Assembly (NCBI GenBank): GCA_028622995.1
Contig: JAJQJQ010000034.1
Coordinates: 2,418,001 to 2,482,000 of the forward strand
Length of the DNA: 64,000 nucleotides
From: Panagrolaimus kolymaensis
Lineage: Eukaryota; Nematoda; Chromadorea; Rhabditida; Panagrolaimidae
Direction: 5' to 3'
The notes below the pieces were generated by a model. It ran no database searches and was not told the DNA's origin. It saw only the letters and a list, made by a program, of their open reading frames with translations. Positions within the stretch are counted from its first letter, which is position 1. Each line of letters opens with the position of its first letter. Shown piece by piece: positions 37,927-54,059 of this stretch. Both the position numbers and the translations under genes were made by a program.

Positions 37927-38628
37927 TTAGGCATTGGCCAATTCATCCTGGGCGCCAGTGGTAATAAGATGAGCGAAGGCTTTGTAGTCAACTTTTCCTG
38001 AAAAAAATGAATAACAATTAAACCAATGTTTTTAAAGGGGATAGAAATAAAAAAAAACTAACCATCAGCAATTGGTGGTTTGCCCTTATACATAGCTTTA
38101 ACTTCTTCATCATCAAGAGGTTCTCCACGTTTGTTTTTGAGAATTTTGACAAGTTCATCTTCAGTTAAAAATCCGCAATCTTTTTTATCGAACATTTGAA
38201 ATGCACCAACAATAGTTGGTTCAGGGTCAGTACCTTAACAATGAAAGAAAAATGTTAGAATAAATCCAAAAAAATATAAATAATAAGTTTAACTAACCAG
38301 TCAACCGCTCTCCGAACAAGGTAAGGAAGACAGTGAAGTTGATTGGACCTGGAGCTTCCTTAAGCATACCATCAATTTGGGCATCACTTGCGATTTGACC
38401 CATAGAGGCATAAAGATCTTTAAGATCACTTTTATCAATAATGCCATCCTTGTTTTGATCCATGATACCAAAAGCTTCTTTAAATTCTTGGATGGTTTTT
38501 TGATCGAATTGAGCGGCTTCCGATCCTGATGCGCGCTTCTTTCCAGACTTCTTTTTAACTGCCTTAGCCTAAACATAGAAATATGTAAATTTTTGTTTTA
38601 AATAAATTACAATAAAAAAACATACCAT
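37927..38628 (-). CDS. mlc: Muscle myosin regulatory light chain (MLC-1/MLC-2 type)
   Basis: EF-hand light chain that binds the myosin heavy-chain neck in the sarcomere. Four exons (minus): 38628-38626, 38568-38298, 38233-38063, 37997-37927. They join in phase to 171 residues, against about 170 for C. elegans MLC-1/2. The first coding exon is just the ATG, followed by GTATG. The basic N-terminus ([19 protein letters not shown]) carries the usual phosphorylatable Ser region. EF-hand loop 1 is [12 protein letters not shown]. The second half has [19 protein letters not shown] and ends [12 protein letters not shown]. Near-identity to the C. elegans body-wall proteins is from memory. C. elegans has two divergent copies; only one is in this window. 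Confidence 0.96.
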
Positions 38629-40328
38629 GATAACGACCTGTAATGCGGAGAGCGAGTGCTGCGACTGAGCGAATAACTCGTTGAATGCTTTTCAATTTGA
38701 AGGCAAGCTTGGAAGAGTTTTTAGTTAAGCTGCTCTTGTGTTTGATTTTTTCGCTTTTCTTATATTTTGTCAATCTGTCTATAGTCTCTTCTATTTTCCT
38801 TGAAATTTTTATGCTTTTTCATTCTAGATCCTAGCTTTACAACGTTAAAAAGCAGCCGGCAAAGAGGTGGAGCATTTTTTATATTTTTTATTTTTCTTAC
38901 TTTGTTTAAATCCGGACAAGTAGTGTGTATACCTTAAGGAAGAAAGGCGGCGGATTGCAGCCAGCAAGTTGGTGGTTGACCGTGTGGGAGACGAAAAGAT
39001 CTTCTTTTCTTCTCTTCTTATCCATAGGCAAAACAGAAAAAAATCATTTAACTTTTAAGATCCTTCAAAGAAAAAAATGCGCCCCCGCACACGCCGCTGC
39101 TGCACACATCCAAACTGCTGCTGCCTGGATTTTGCTGCTGAAGACGAATATCTCTATTTTTCTTTTTTCTTTTTCTTTTTTTGCCCTAAAGTCAATAAAT
39201 CGCGCGAACATAGTCTTTGGGTTTTTGTTAGCTGCTGCTGTTTTGTTGAGTCGGAAATATCCCAAGTGCTTCGCAGTATCGGGGACATGCTTACTATTTT
39301 TTCTTCTTCTTTGAATAACGAAAAGGGAAAAGATCTCGGCAGTTTGCATCTTGAAAGAGGAGGATATTTTTTAATGTAAAGCCAACTGCTGCTCAATGTT
39401 ATTTTGCTAAAACATTCTTTTCTTTTTAATATATTTTTTTTTCAAGCCTGTTTGTCTCTCTTTGCCTCTTTCTCTCATGATGCAATTGTAACCTCTCCAG
39501 GTTTTTTTACTTCTTGATAAATCTACGTTAGTTTTTTTTTTGACAAAAAGTAGACGACAAATAAATGAACGTTAAAGAAGAAAAAAAAGATATGCAAGAA
39601 AAAAACTGATGGCGGATGTAACTTATTTTTGAGAAAGCTTGAAAAAAACTAAAATGCAAAAACGCATACGTCGATAATCGAACACACTTTTTTCTTTCCC
39701 TCATTAATAAAATAAAAAACAATATACATAGAAACAGAAAAAAAGAGAGATTTTCGTCACTGGTTTTCATAAAGTCTTGAAAAAAGAGGGCAAAAAAATT
39801 TCTTCTTTTTTTTTGCACTAGCACGAAAGTACATAGTAAAGAAAACAGTTTTTTTTTCTTCTATCGTCGAAGTGACTTCTTTGTTTTTAAACTTTTGTAG
39901 GTGGTCTTCTTCTTAAACAAAAAATTGTTACAAAAAATCTTAAAATAAGTTAGTCAAGTTGTTAAAAAAAAGGGATTGGAATAATAAAAATAAGAGAAAA
40001 AATTATGGCACTTTTTAATAATCATTGAAACGTGAAAGACAGCCAAAAATTTTTTTTGAGTGCAAAGTTAGTTTTAGAAAGGAAAGCAAGCTGAATCTTG
40101 GGCCAACCGGATGTTAGAAGGCACCACCACCACCTTTTTTTAGTTAATACCAAGCAAGAGAAAGAGAAGTAAGACCTCCAACAACAACATTAAGTCATGT
40201 ATAAAAAAAATACATAAATAATCGAAGTGAACATAAAAAAAATTTAAAAAAACATACATATAAGGATTTTGTGATAAATGCGTCAACAACGACAATTTAT
40301 TTTTTATTGTTGTTGTATTATTACAAAA
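38629..40328. other. Shared upstream region of mlc and the TRPV gene
   Basis: Divergent 1.7-kb spacer that must hold both promoters. CTGCTG/GCAGCA-rich patches at 39080-39140 and 39228-39245 stand out from the A+T-rich background. Short overlapping ORFs here have no splice or family support. Confidence 0.5.
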
Positions 40329-43265
40329 ATGGGTGGTTCATCAAGTACTGTTACAGCAGGAATTAAAAATCAAGTTGATGGTCGAAGTAATGCGATATAT
40401 CAATTAGCTGATGTTACAGGAAATGGAGTATTAGCGGAAATTGCAAAAGAAGCTTTAAAGTCGAAAGATCCAACAGAAATGGATGCTCACATTAAAGAAG
40501 TAAGTGAAAGTTCCTTTTTCGAGGTGAAATAAATTTGATTACAGAAAGTTCGACCATTTTTATACAATGGCGGCGATGGAGCTGAACTTCCCATTCATGA
40601 AGTCATAGCTCAAAGACATAAAGAACGAAAGGGCACCGATTTATCCATGGTTGGACAAAGTCCAAGTTTACTTAAAAAATTTGTTTGTTGGCGTTTGGAT
40701 GCTCGGGGCGCGGTGGGTGAAACTTTATTACATGTATGCTTTTTAAGTGGTTTACCCGATCACATGAAATTATTAGCACAAAGATTAATATTTTGTTTCC
40801 CTAAAATTATTAATGATTTTTATATTTGTGATGAATATTACGGCGAAACAGCTTTGCATATGGGAATTGTAAATGAAAATGCTGAAATGGTTCGATTTTT
40901 GCTTAAATGTGGCGCAGATGTAAGTCAAAGATGTTCAGGAAATTTTTTTACATGTGATGATCAAAAAAATTCTCGTGAAGATAAATGGGATTCAGAGCAT
41001 GCAATTTTGAGTAGACATTCATCTTACACTGGGTTAGTTATTAGTTTGTTATTGAAAAAAGTAGTAGTCTACGTCTATCGTCTGCCTTTTTTGTTCCTCA
41101 TTCATTTGTGTTTTTTTTTCTTTGTTTTTTACGTATTTCTTTTTTTATTGGATTGAACGAAATTGACTGATTGATGATTGCTTTTGGGTTTTAGACATTT
41201 ATATTGGGGAGAATATCCACTGGCATTTGCTGCATGTTTGTCTCAAGTTGCTTGCTTTCGAATGTTATGCGCTCATGGAGCAGATCCAAATTGGCAAGAT
41301 TCAAATTTAAATACAGTTTTGCATATTTGTACCATTCGACAAAATTGGGTAAAAATTACAATAATAAAATATGCAAAAATGATTAATAAAAAAATATTGC
41401 AGCCAATGTTTGAGCTTGCATTGAGTCAAGGAGCAAATTTGCATATTTTAAATAGACTTGGTTTAACTCCAATGACTTTAGCCGCATATTTGGCTAAAAA
41501 ACAGGTAAATAATTGTCAAATTTTTCTTATTTTACAGTATTTTTCAAAGATGTTTGAGCACATTGTTGAAGAAGAAAGAGAAATTCATTGGACTTATGGA
41601 GGAGTGATGTCAGCTGCATATCCACTTGAACATTTAGATTCCATTGAACCATCTACAGGGAAAGTAAATAGAAATTCAGCTTTAGCCATAGTTGTTTATG
41701 GAAATTCTAATGAACATTTATGCCTTTTACCTAATTTATTGGAGCGATTAGTTCATCGAAAATGGGAAACTTATGGGCATAATGTGTAAGAAGAGTATAG
41801 TAATTAAAAAAATAAAAGTTTGCCCCTGTTTTAAGATTATTTAAACAATTAGCAATTTATACTGCATATTTTATCCTGGTTTTTATTACCTTTCTATTGC
41901 GGCCAACTCCATTGGAAAGGAAAAATGGAGAAATTTTACTTTGCATTATGAATTTGCCTCATGTTAATTATAACAAAATGACTGGAAAATCTATTGTATG
42001 TTTTCAAAATTAAAAAAGTTAGAAAAACTAAAAATTAATTAATATTTTAGTTTTATTGCATTTTAAATATTATGTGTGTTATTTGTGCAACCCTTTATTT
42101 ATTACAAATGCGTGCACACATTCGAAATGTTGGAAAGACTTTATATTTTTTGAGTTTGGTAAAACATTGTTAAACTTAGAATTATTGAAGCAAAAGTAAA
42201 ATATTATTTTTTTTTTCAGTCTGGTTTCCCAGCTAAATCCATTTTTCTCGTCTCATGTGCCTTGATGTTAATTGGATTTATTATGAGATTATTTTGCCTT
42301 GATGAAGTTGAAGATATTATATTTATTATTACCGTACTTTTAACTGCCCTAAAATTTTTATATTTTTGCCGGTAAAACTCATTTTTTTTTGATACCCAAA
42401 AAAATAATAAGATTTTTTCAGGGGTTTCAAAACTGTTGGACCATTCGTTTTGATGTTATACAAAATAATTATTCGCGATTTGACAAGATTTTTTATGATT
42501 TATTGTATTATCGTCGTTGGGTTTTCTCAATGTAAGGAATTTTTTCTTCTTCTAAAAATCTTCGAAAAACCCTTACTAATTTTTTTTTAGCTTTTTACAT
42601 TATTTTTCTTGGCTACCGTCGAAATGATAAAGATTTTGATATTGAAAAAGAGGGAACAATTATGTATAATATTGGAGAAACATTTATTCGAATGTTTATT
42701 ATGTCTTTAACTGAATTCGCGGTTTTATTCGAACAACTTGAACAATGTGATTTGAACATAATTGGAAAGGTTTGTTTTTTAGCTTAAATTGTCAAAAGTT
42801 AATAATAAAAATTTTCAAGATAACTTTTATTATTTATATGCTTCTTGTAACTATGCTGTTAATTAATATGCTTATTGCAATGATGACAAACACGTATATG
42901 GAAATATCAGCAAATAGTTTAGAATGGTTAAGACAATGGTCAGCCATAGTTTTAATGATGGAACAAAGTTTTGACCCTGAAACGAGAATGAAATATCAGC
43001 GACAATATTCCATTCCTATGGAAGATAGGAAGCGCTTTGCTTTATTGGTTAAATTGAGAATGTCGGTGAGTAAAGAAATTTACTAAAGCATGCAACAAAA
43101 AAAACTAGAAAGCATCGTTAAAAATTTATTTATAAAAAGTTTAAAAACTTTTTGCTTTTTTAGGAAGATGAACTAGAAACTCAGAGGCAAAACCAACAAT
43201 TTCAACGAAGAAAATTCAAAGAAGATAATTTGCGTTTTAATCGTCCAACAACAATCAAGCAGTAA
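40329..43265 (+). CDS. TRPV cation channel, OSM-9/OCR family
   Basis: Sensory cation channel subunit. Twelve exons: 40329-40499, 40545-41032, 41195-41348, 41403-41504, 41538-41785, 41836-41995, 42051-42158, 42220-42371, 42422-42531, 42591-42769, 42820-43065, 43164-43265. They join in phase to 739 residues. The N-terminus MGGSSST suits N-myristoylation (inference). Ankyrin repeats fill about residues 60-330 (GAVGETLLHVC, YYGETALHMGIVNENAEMVR, GADPNWQDSNLNTVLH). S1 starts at about 392. The pore region has MYNIGETFIRMFIMSLTEF. S6 is at about 625-650 (TMLLINMLIAMMTNTY), followed by a TRP-box-like LEWLRQW. I cannot choose between OSM-9 and an OCR member. An in-frame ATG 51 nt upstream would add 17 residues; I prefer the MGG start used by the family. 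Confidence 0.94.
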
Positions 43266-43659
43266 TTAATTTATTTAAATAAAATTTTTTGAATAAATAA
43301 ATAAAAATAATGATAATAAAATAAAATTATGCAAAATACATAGAAAAATACAAAATTTGATCAATGCAAAGGGGCAAAACCGGAACGTTTGAAAACAAAA
43401 GTGAAAACATTTTTTAATTATGTTTTAGTTAGAAAAAAAGACAATATTATTGCATTATTCAAAAAGTTCCGAGTTTTTTAAATATTTAAAAATATAAGTA
43501 TACTAAATTTGATTTTAGATAAAAGAAAGTTTCTATAAAAAAACTGTTTCAATAAAAAAAGATGGCAATTTTTTTTAGTTAGTTAACGCAGACAATAAAA
43601 GAAGTGATGATTGGGATTGCAAAATACAATAAATAGATAGATAAAAAAACGCTTTTCCT
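43266..43659. other. Convergent 3' spacer between the TRPV gene and dpy-23
   Basis: Holds both 3' UTRs in 394 nt. AATAAA at 43278-43283 lies 13 nt after the TRPV stop, and others follow at 43292. No coding content. Confidence 0.6.
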
Positions 43660-46645
<2,986 letters not shown>

Positions 46646-48693
46646 ATGGTCGATCCGTCCAACGTTTCAAGCACAGTATTTGGTAAAACTATGTATGGAA
46701 TAAGAAAATTAGTCAATAAGCCTCGAGTAGATGATTGGACACCGATGGCTAAATTTTTCCACGCCGATGAAGCCCTTAATCGAATTGCGAGAGAACTTGA
46801 TTCATTTGATGGTCGACGAGATCCAGATCGATGTAATGTTTTAGTAACAAAACTCAGGCAAGCTCAAGATCGAGTGCTGCTAATAATAAGTAAGAAAACA
46901 ACGAATTTTATTAAGATTTATTTTTTGATTTTAGGTGAAATGTTAGTTTCCATATATCCAATGGAATCAGAGCGAGCAAATCGAGATTTTCGAGCTAAAT
47001 TTCCTGATGAAGTAATTCATGAAAATCTTGCGGGTCAACTTTGGTTTGGAGCTGAATGTTTAGCTGCTGGCTCAAATATAGTTGGAAGAGAAGCTGAAAG
47101 TGAAAGATTACGACCACTCGCTCGTGCCTTAACAAAACATTTGGATTCGATGAGAGAAATGTTAAAGGATCAAGCTTTAAAAGATCCCTCCCAATATACA
47201 GATAAATTAAAAGATTCTTTACTTTATTTTGATCATTTATTTGCTGATTTTGAATTTAATTATGTTAGCGTGATGGTTGAAGTTAAAACTGTTGATGAAT
47301 ATGATAGTCAACAAGATATAGCGGTTTTATTTTCTGAAGCCACCATCAGGTTTGCTCACTATCCTTTTGAAAATTTCAAAATTATATTGATTTTAATTAT
47401 AGAGCTCAAAAAATGGGATATGTTACTCAAGAACAAATTGAATATGCTGACCCTGTAATGATGATAGGTTTACCTCGTTTAGCAGTTTTATGGTAAATTA
47501 ATTATTCCATCTCTATTTGCTTGAGTTTATGTAAATTTTTCTAGGTCATTATTATATTATCCAGATTCAATTAAACTTGATTCCCCTGCAGAGGAGATGT
47601 CAGTTTTATTTCGACATTTTCAAAATTCCTTAATTCAATGTCGAAGCGTTTTAAAAGCCATGAAAAAATTTGCTATTAAAGAACTTGAAAGGCGACTTTT
47701 ATCTGGAAGCGGTTGTGGAGATACTCCCATTGAAATAGTGGTGGAGAAAGCAGTTACGGTTGAATTAGGTTTGTTAATAAAAAAGCTGCCGATTTTGGAA
47801 TGACCAACTTATTTTGAGCTTTAGATGCCACAGGAGGAGAAAAAGACGAAGACTTAAATGATTCTGGAAGTGTGAGTGAAGATGGTTGTTCTTCTAAAGT
47901 TGAGGTAGAATTATATTATATATATTTTATTATGTAATCTTTAATTTGTGATTTTTAGGAACCTGAGGATGATGTAGAGACTGGATCACTAAATGATGAA
48001 TGTCAAATGGAAGTTGTTTTAAAAGGGAGCAAGTGAGTATTAAAAAAAATATATACATAAAAAATTAGTTTTTGATTAGTTTATATTTTTCTAGCGATAA
48101 AAAAGTTGTAAATGTCAAAATGGAAGATTTAATTCAATTTTTATTTAAACGACTTTCCGCTGTGGCAGATCAATTGCAAACAAATTTTTCGCAGGAATTT
48201 CGAAAAATTATGAAAGCTGTTATGCGTCCTGTTAGCGATATGAGAGTCTATGAAGTAAATAAAAATGTAGCCTTGATTTTGTTAATTTTTATTTTTTGAT
48301 TTTTAGTTTCCTGGTACTATTTCCACTACTGAAGTTGTGGGAGAAGAAACTGGAATAGAGGTCCAAGAATCCATGCCTCTTCGAGCTACAGTTGGAGTCC
48401 GTTGGGTTCCTGATAGCGATTGCATGCAATGCACAAGTTGTGGAAATGCTTTTACCGTATTTCGTCGAAGACATCATTGTCGAAATTGTGGCAGATTATT
48501 TTGTAATCATTGTTCATCCAATGAAATGCCACTTCCTGAACTTGGTTACGATTCAAATGTACGAGTTTGTAATTTATGTTATTTATACAAAGTCAATCCC
48601 TTCACTCCACCCATTTCTCATCATTCTGATATTGTTGTCGCCGCCGCTGCTCCTGTCACGGTATCATCACCAACTACATCGACGACGAGCTAA
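46646..48693 (+). CDS. lst-2: FYVE-domain protein LST-2 (ZFYVE28 homologue)
   Basis: Endosomal PI3P-binding protein; C. elegans LST-2 negatively regulates EGFR signalling. Eight exons: 46646-46889, 46935-47349, 47403-47492, 47545-47768, 47825-47904, 47959-48032, 48095-48254, 48307-48693. They join in phase to 557 residues. The conserved N-terminal block (WTPMAKFFHADEALNRIARE, EMLVSIYP, FPDEVIHENLAGQLWFGAEC) is the LST-2 signature. An acidic Ser-rich middle follows. The C-terminal FYVE finger (about 463-525) has WVPDSDCMQC, the RRRHHCRNCG core and a VRVC-type end. A Ser/Thr/Ala-rich tail ends the protein. It is somewhat shorter than the C. elegans protein as remembered, mainly in the middle region. 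Confidence 0.95.
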
Positions 48694-49600
48694 AAAAAAT
48701 ATATATTCCATCCATCAAAAATGTGTCTTTCTTTCACAATAATATTCTTATTATTATGCTCAACAACGAATAGAAAAAAGTTAAACAACAAAACAAAAAG
48801 CATCAGTTTTTTCTGTTACACACATGTCTTCTTTTTTTTCTTGTTATTATTAATACTTCCAAAAAAATATGCCTTAATTCTTTTATTATTTTTTTTCTTT
48901 TCTCGATTTGAAACAGCAACAGCGATTCGATGATGATTCATTCTGTTTCGAGAGATATAGCCTACGGGTCTCAAAAATTAAAAATTTCTTCAATTTATTA
49001 TCATGCAACGTGAGCCGGTTATTTGATGATTTATAAATGTATATGTTTTTATTCAAATTTTTTATGTAGCTTCTTTTTATTACTCAAATACAAATTGTAT
49101 AAAAAATTATGTCATCGCAAGATTTTCTTATTTGTCTTTTTTCTCCTTCTTTCAATTTTGTAAATTTTTGCTACGTTTTTAATGTACCAACATCGAATTT
49201 TTCTTTTGTATATTGTTTTATTCATTCGTTCACTTATGCGTGATAATTAAAAGACAAAAAAAATAAAATAAATTTTTTCAGCTTAAATTTTTTTGTAACT
49301 CAGAAGAATCCATAATTAAAACTATTTATTTTTTTCTTACTTCGAAATTTACATTAAAAAGGACGATATGTTACACCGGGCCAAAACCAGAATAAATATA
49401 AAAAACTATTGATATTTTTAAAATTTAAATTTTTTTGATATAACAAGCAAAGGTCAGTAAAACCCGTACAAAACTTAATTTGAAAGAACCATTCACAAAA
49501 TTTTTGATAAAAATAATAATAACATATTACAAAAAACCAGGCTAAAAAAATATTAAACAAGCTTTGTCTTCTAAAAGTAATAAACAACAATTTTATAATT
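48694..49600. other. Convergent 3' spacer between lst-2 and the Patched-related gene
   Basis: Non-coding, with long T runs. AATAAA near 49262 could end a 570-nt lst-2 3' UTR. No supported ORF. Confidence 0.5.
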
Positions 49601-52600
49601 TTAATGAGATTCTTCTTTAATGCCATGAACATGAAAGACGCCAATAGGAATAATGCTGAGCAAAATGGGAATAAAAATAAGACCATGTAAAAGGCCAATA
49701 ACCATAGTAAGCCAAATAGTTTTAAAGAATGTTAAAATAATGTATGCATCGACGGTGTAAAGGACACTGATGCCTACGATAGTTGAAGTTGCGCCCTGAA
49801 AATAATTATTTAAACTTAGCTTAATTTTTTTTGAAGAAAGCAGATACCTGGAAAATGGGCCATCCAAGATGGGCCAATGCTCCTTTAACCCTTTCCACGC
49901 TATTTCCTTCTGCAGTGATAAAAGCGTAAACAATATGAGCAGATAAATCCACTGCAAAACCGATACTCATAATTAATGAAATCATAGACACCGCATCAAG
50001 ATTTACGCCCCAATGAGTCATATAACCAAAAACTCCAATAGCAATAGAAATAATTGAAATCATTATAAACACCGCCGATGGGAAACTTGGAATTAAAAGT
50101 AAAGCTATTCCACTCATACAAATTAAGGACATTCCAATATTTCTTATGGTTGATGGGAAAATAATTATATATTGATCAGCAAATGGAAAAGCTTCATGAT
50201 ATATTTCAACTTCAAATGGTTGTTCATCCGCGATTTTTCTTAATTTTTCTGCAGCAAGTTTATGTTGATTTGGTTCAACAATATTTTTGAGTGAAATTTG
50301 CATTCGAAATGCTTCAAATTTTTCGGTAGTTTTATTATAGATTATATCGGCTTTCCATTGATTACTTGCACCCGTGAATTTTAACCAAGATAAAAGTTTT
50401 TTCTTCCAAATTTTTTCGGTATTTTCAAGTTCAGCGTTTAGTTGATCAAGATAATTTAGATATTCAAGGAAGAAAAATACAGTACCCTCTCGACCCATCG
50501 TGTAATCGGTGCTTTCAAATGCCCGAATGGTTGCCATTAATTTTTCCCTGCAAAGAAAATATGCAATTTTTTTTAGTAAAGAATTAAAATCTAAAATTAA
50601 CTAACCTTTCAATCGGATCAATAAAATTTGGTGGCTTTAAAAAAGCTACATGAAGTTGAGGACCAACCTTCCAAAATAATTTCATATCTTCAAAATATTG
50701 TGCAATATAATGACTATCAGTTACTAAATGGTTGGGTTCAAGGCCTTCTCGATAATTTATGCAACCGCTCCATGCACCAAATGCATAACCCATATACATT
50801 AATGCAGCAAGAAGGCGAATATCATTTCTCATAATAAATGGAGCATATTTATTACTAAAAAATTTATGCACCATATTATTTGCATGTGTGGCATGTCGCT
50901 TTTCGTGTGGCAATGGAGCTTCTTTCTCTGGTAAAGGAGGCGCATCTTCTTCGGGATTTATTTGAATCGTAGTTAATTGCAAATCTTCCTTTTTCTCTGG
51001 GAAACTTTGAGTTGATTCTGATGGATGGACTTTTTGTTCATCAAGTTTATAAAAAAGTATACAATGACGATTTTCTGATTCACAAATACCCATAATTGCC
51101 ATAAATCCAGCAAAATAAGTTAACTAAAAATTAAGAAATTTTTTAAATCGACTAAAATAGAAAAAATTACTTGATACACGTAACAAAACAATACAGCTGA
51201 ACAAGCATAAAGGCAAAACATTTCAATTCCAGGTAATTCTGTAAAGCATCCAATTGCAAAAGATAAAATATCTGTAACATTTGTAATTGAAACTGCTACT
51301 CCCGCATGCATCATCATTACACTCATTCGTTTTTCAACTGGAAGAGAACGATCTGATTGATCCCAACATGCATTCATAATGAACATGTCATCAATTCCAA
51401 TAGCTAAAAATGAAAAATGCTAATTTTTTGATAATTATATTAAAAAAGCTTACTGATAATTAAAAATGGAATAATTGTGTTGATGACATTATACGGGATT
51501 CCAAGGAACATCATAAAACCAAATGATGAAATTAAGGATATTAAAGTATTGAAAAGTCCTAAACTTTTTTGTTTTTAATATGGCTTTTTAAAAGCAAAAG
51601 TAAATTTTTTTTAATGAAAGCTTTTCCCCAAAAAAATTTTTTCATTAATTTTTTTGTAATTTTTAAAGAGAATTTGTTGCAGTTTCAGATTTTTTTAATA
51701 GTTTTTTCGGATTTTTTGCACAAAGCAAAAATAAAACTTACCACAAACTGCAATCCATGGCTTGCTTCGAATCCAATCAATTCCTCTCATATTTCGTTTA
51801 GTTTTAAGCACAAATGCGCAAGATAAACAAAAAAGTGAAAGTGATGTAAAACTTATAACAAAATTAGGTACAAATCTTTGAGCATTTTCATCTAATCCAT
51901 CTTGAAGGGATTGATAATGGGCGAATGAATAAGTAATAATATTTGATTTAAATTCATAGCGTAAATATTTTTCTGCGGCATATTCAAAAGCGGTGGAATA
52001 AGCTCGAACAGAATCTGGGGATTGTTTCAAAAAATAAAAAACTTGAGTTATTTTAGCTTCAGCCACAGTGCTGTCAGATTTATTGAGAACTATGTCGCCG
52101 ATGGCAGTTCCAAGATAAACGGGTGTATCTTTATTTCCGCCTCTCGGAAAACTTAGATCGATTACTTTTCCAAGTTTACTCATTTCTTTGAACATTCTTA
52201 TATGTTCATTAGCCCCACAAGTCCATTCATAATTTAAACACAAATCTTGATAAGTTAAATTAAATTCTTTATCCAAAGTTGGAATAGAAATATTGAACAT
52301 AATATATTGATTTAATCTTTCAATTTCATCCAAAATATGATCTCGAAATATACTTCCCCCATCTGCTGCTTTGATTAAAATATTTACAAATCGATTCATT
52401 TCAAATGATTTTCCAGCAATGAATTCATTTTCTTTTAAAGGCCATAAACGAGCAAAAGTAGAGAATTCATGTTTCCATCTGCAAAATTAGAAATATGGAT
52501 TCGAAAAAGTTAAAGTAATTAATTTCTTTACCTGGAATCCCTTGGAGTAAAAACATATGCTGGGTCATCAACCCTTAATTCTTTATACCATAAAAACCCT

Positions 52601-52719
52601 ATTCCAAGTATGGGTGTAAGTATTAAAGGTATAATAAATAATGGCCATCTCCATCGATAACAAAATCCTCCATACCAAAAGAAAAACTTCCTGAGCAAGG
52701 GCTCAAGGGAAATTTGCAT
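49601..52719 (-). CDS. Patched-related (PTR) sterol-sensing-domain membrane protein
   Basis: Multi-pass RND-type protein; nematode PTRs act in apical matrix, moulting and cargo traffic. Seven exons (minus): 52719-52532, 52478-51742, 51558-51454, 51403-51171, 51123-50606, 50547-49848, 49795-49601. They join in phase to 891 residues. TM1 near residue 30 is followed by RVDDPAYVFTPRDSRW. A large extracellular loop leads to the sterol-sensing domain with GIDDMFIMNACW. A cytoplasmic linker rich in Glu/Pro follows, then the second RND half with MSIGFAVDLSAHIVYAF, the usual PTR form of the GxxxD motif in TM10. The end HVHGIKEESH is polar. I cannot assign a ptr number. An acceptor at 52730-52731 lies just upstream of the ATG. 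Confidence 0.94.
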
Positions 52720-52731
52720 TTGATTATTTCT
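52720..52731 (-). promoter_or_regulatory. Probable trans-splice acceptor of the Patched-related gene
   Basis: TTTTTTATAG on the minus strand ends at 52730, leaving a 10-nt leader before the ATG. No upstream cis exon is seen. Confidence 0.5.
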
Positions 52732-54041
52732 ATAAAAAATAAAATTAAGAAAATAACATTAACACTTTTTTAACAAAAAAAAATGTGGGTTTATAACTTT
52801 CACTTCGCGAAGAAAATAAAGAGACACTTTAATCTTAAAGATTACCAAAATCTATCTATCCATACTTGAATTTTTTTAATTTCCTTGAAAGTGAATCTCA
52901 CAAATTTTTTTTTTCTGGAGAATAGTGAAAAAATAAAGAAGATTTCCGGAGACTAGTCTCTGTCTCTCTCTCTTTTTTTAACGCTTCCTGAACCATAAAT
53001 GATTTTTTTTAATATATTTTCTATCATCCATCGCCAACGACGTCGATTGCCGATGATCACCATCGTCCATAGGGAAGAGAGAGAGAAAAAGAAAAAGGAG
53101 ATAGAGAGTGAGTGGAACTTATGTGTCTTCTTAAAAGATGATCAGTCAGCCGTTCAATCGGCATTCAAAAATGTTAACCACCATCATCACCCCCTTAGGA
53201 GATGGATGTAGGTCAAAATGTAAAAATGTGATTTTTATTTTTATTTATTTTTTTGATGCCTTCTACTAATTTTTTTTGACTCTTTAGATGACATCGAAAA
53301 TAAAAAATGACATCGTTTATGCGCACGAATGGCTAATAATTATTTTTTGTTTCCCGCAGAGGCAGAAGCAATTTTTTTTTCTTCGATAAAAAATCAGCAT
53401 ATGAAAAGAAGGATAGATATCTCAAAGCTTAATTTTAATGAGATATGTAATTTTTGACCTCAAAATAAAAGAGAAAAGTAATAAATGCAAATAAAATTCG
53501 AAAGAACAAAAAAATTAAGATCGTTAAAAAGTTTTTTGTTAAAAAATTTTTTTTGGATTTTGGTGTCAAACAAATCTTCTTCAAGGAAAAAAAACATTAA
53601 AAAATCGTAAAATAATAAAACTCAAAAGAAGATGAAAATAATAATAATATCAATTTCAAAGATATATCGTAAACCTGAGCTAAGTGTGTGGAACGAGATG
53701 CTCCTCCGTGAAATTAAAAAGTATGTACTTCAAAAAAAATAAGATGCATCAAAAAGTTTGTTTGCAAAAGAAACATGAGCGTGAAAAGGAAAAAAAAGAT
53801 GGATTCTTTTGATTTTGATTGCCACTTGATCCTGACAATGAAATATGTATACCGAAAAAAACCGTTTTTTTATATTAATTCTTCATCTTACATTTTTTTC
53901 TCACTTGTTATGAGAGGCGATAAAAAAAGGATGAGAGTGAAATTGAAAACACAAGGGCATCAACTCCACCGCCAAAAAATACTCTTTTTTTTAAATAGGA
54001 GCAAGTTTTTTTTCTTCAACTAACACCAAAATCCAGAGATA

Positions 54042-54059
54042 GACGACGACGACGACGAC
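54042..54059. repeat. (GAC)6 microsatellite
   Basis: Six uninterrupted GAC units. Confidence 0.85.

Noticed and set aside
38925..39396. Overlapping ORFs of about 80-130 codons in the mlc/TRPV spacer
   Set aside because: They overlap each other in several frames on both strands and reflect CTG/GCA-rich promoter sequence.
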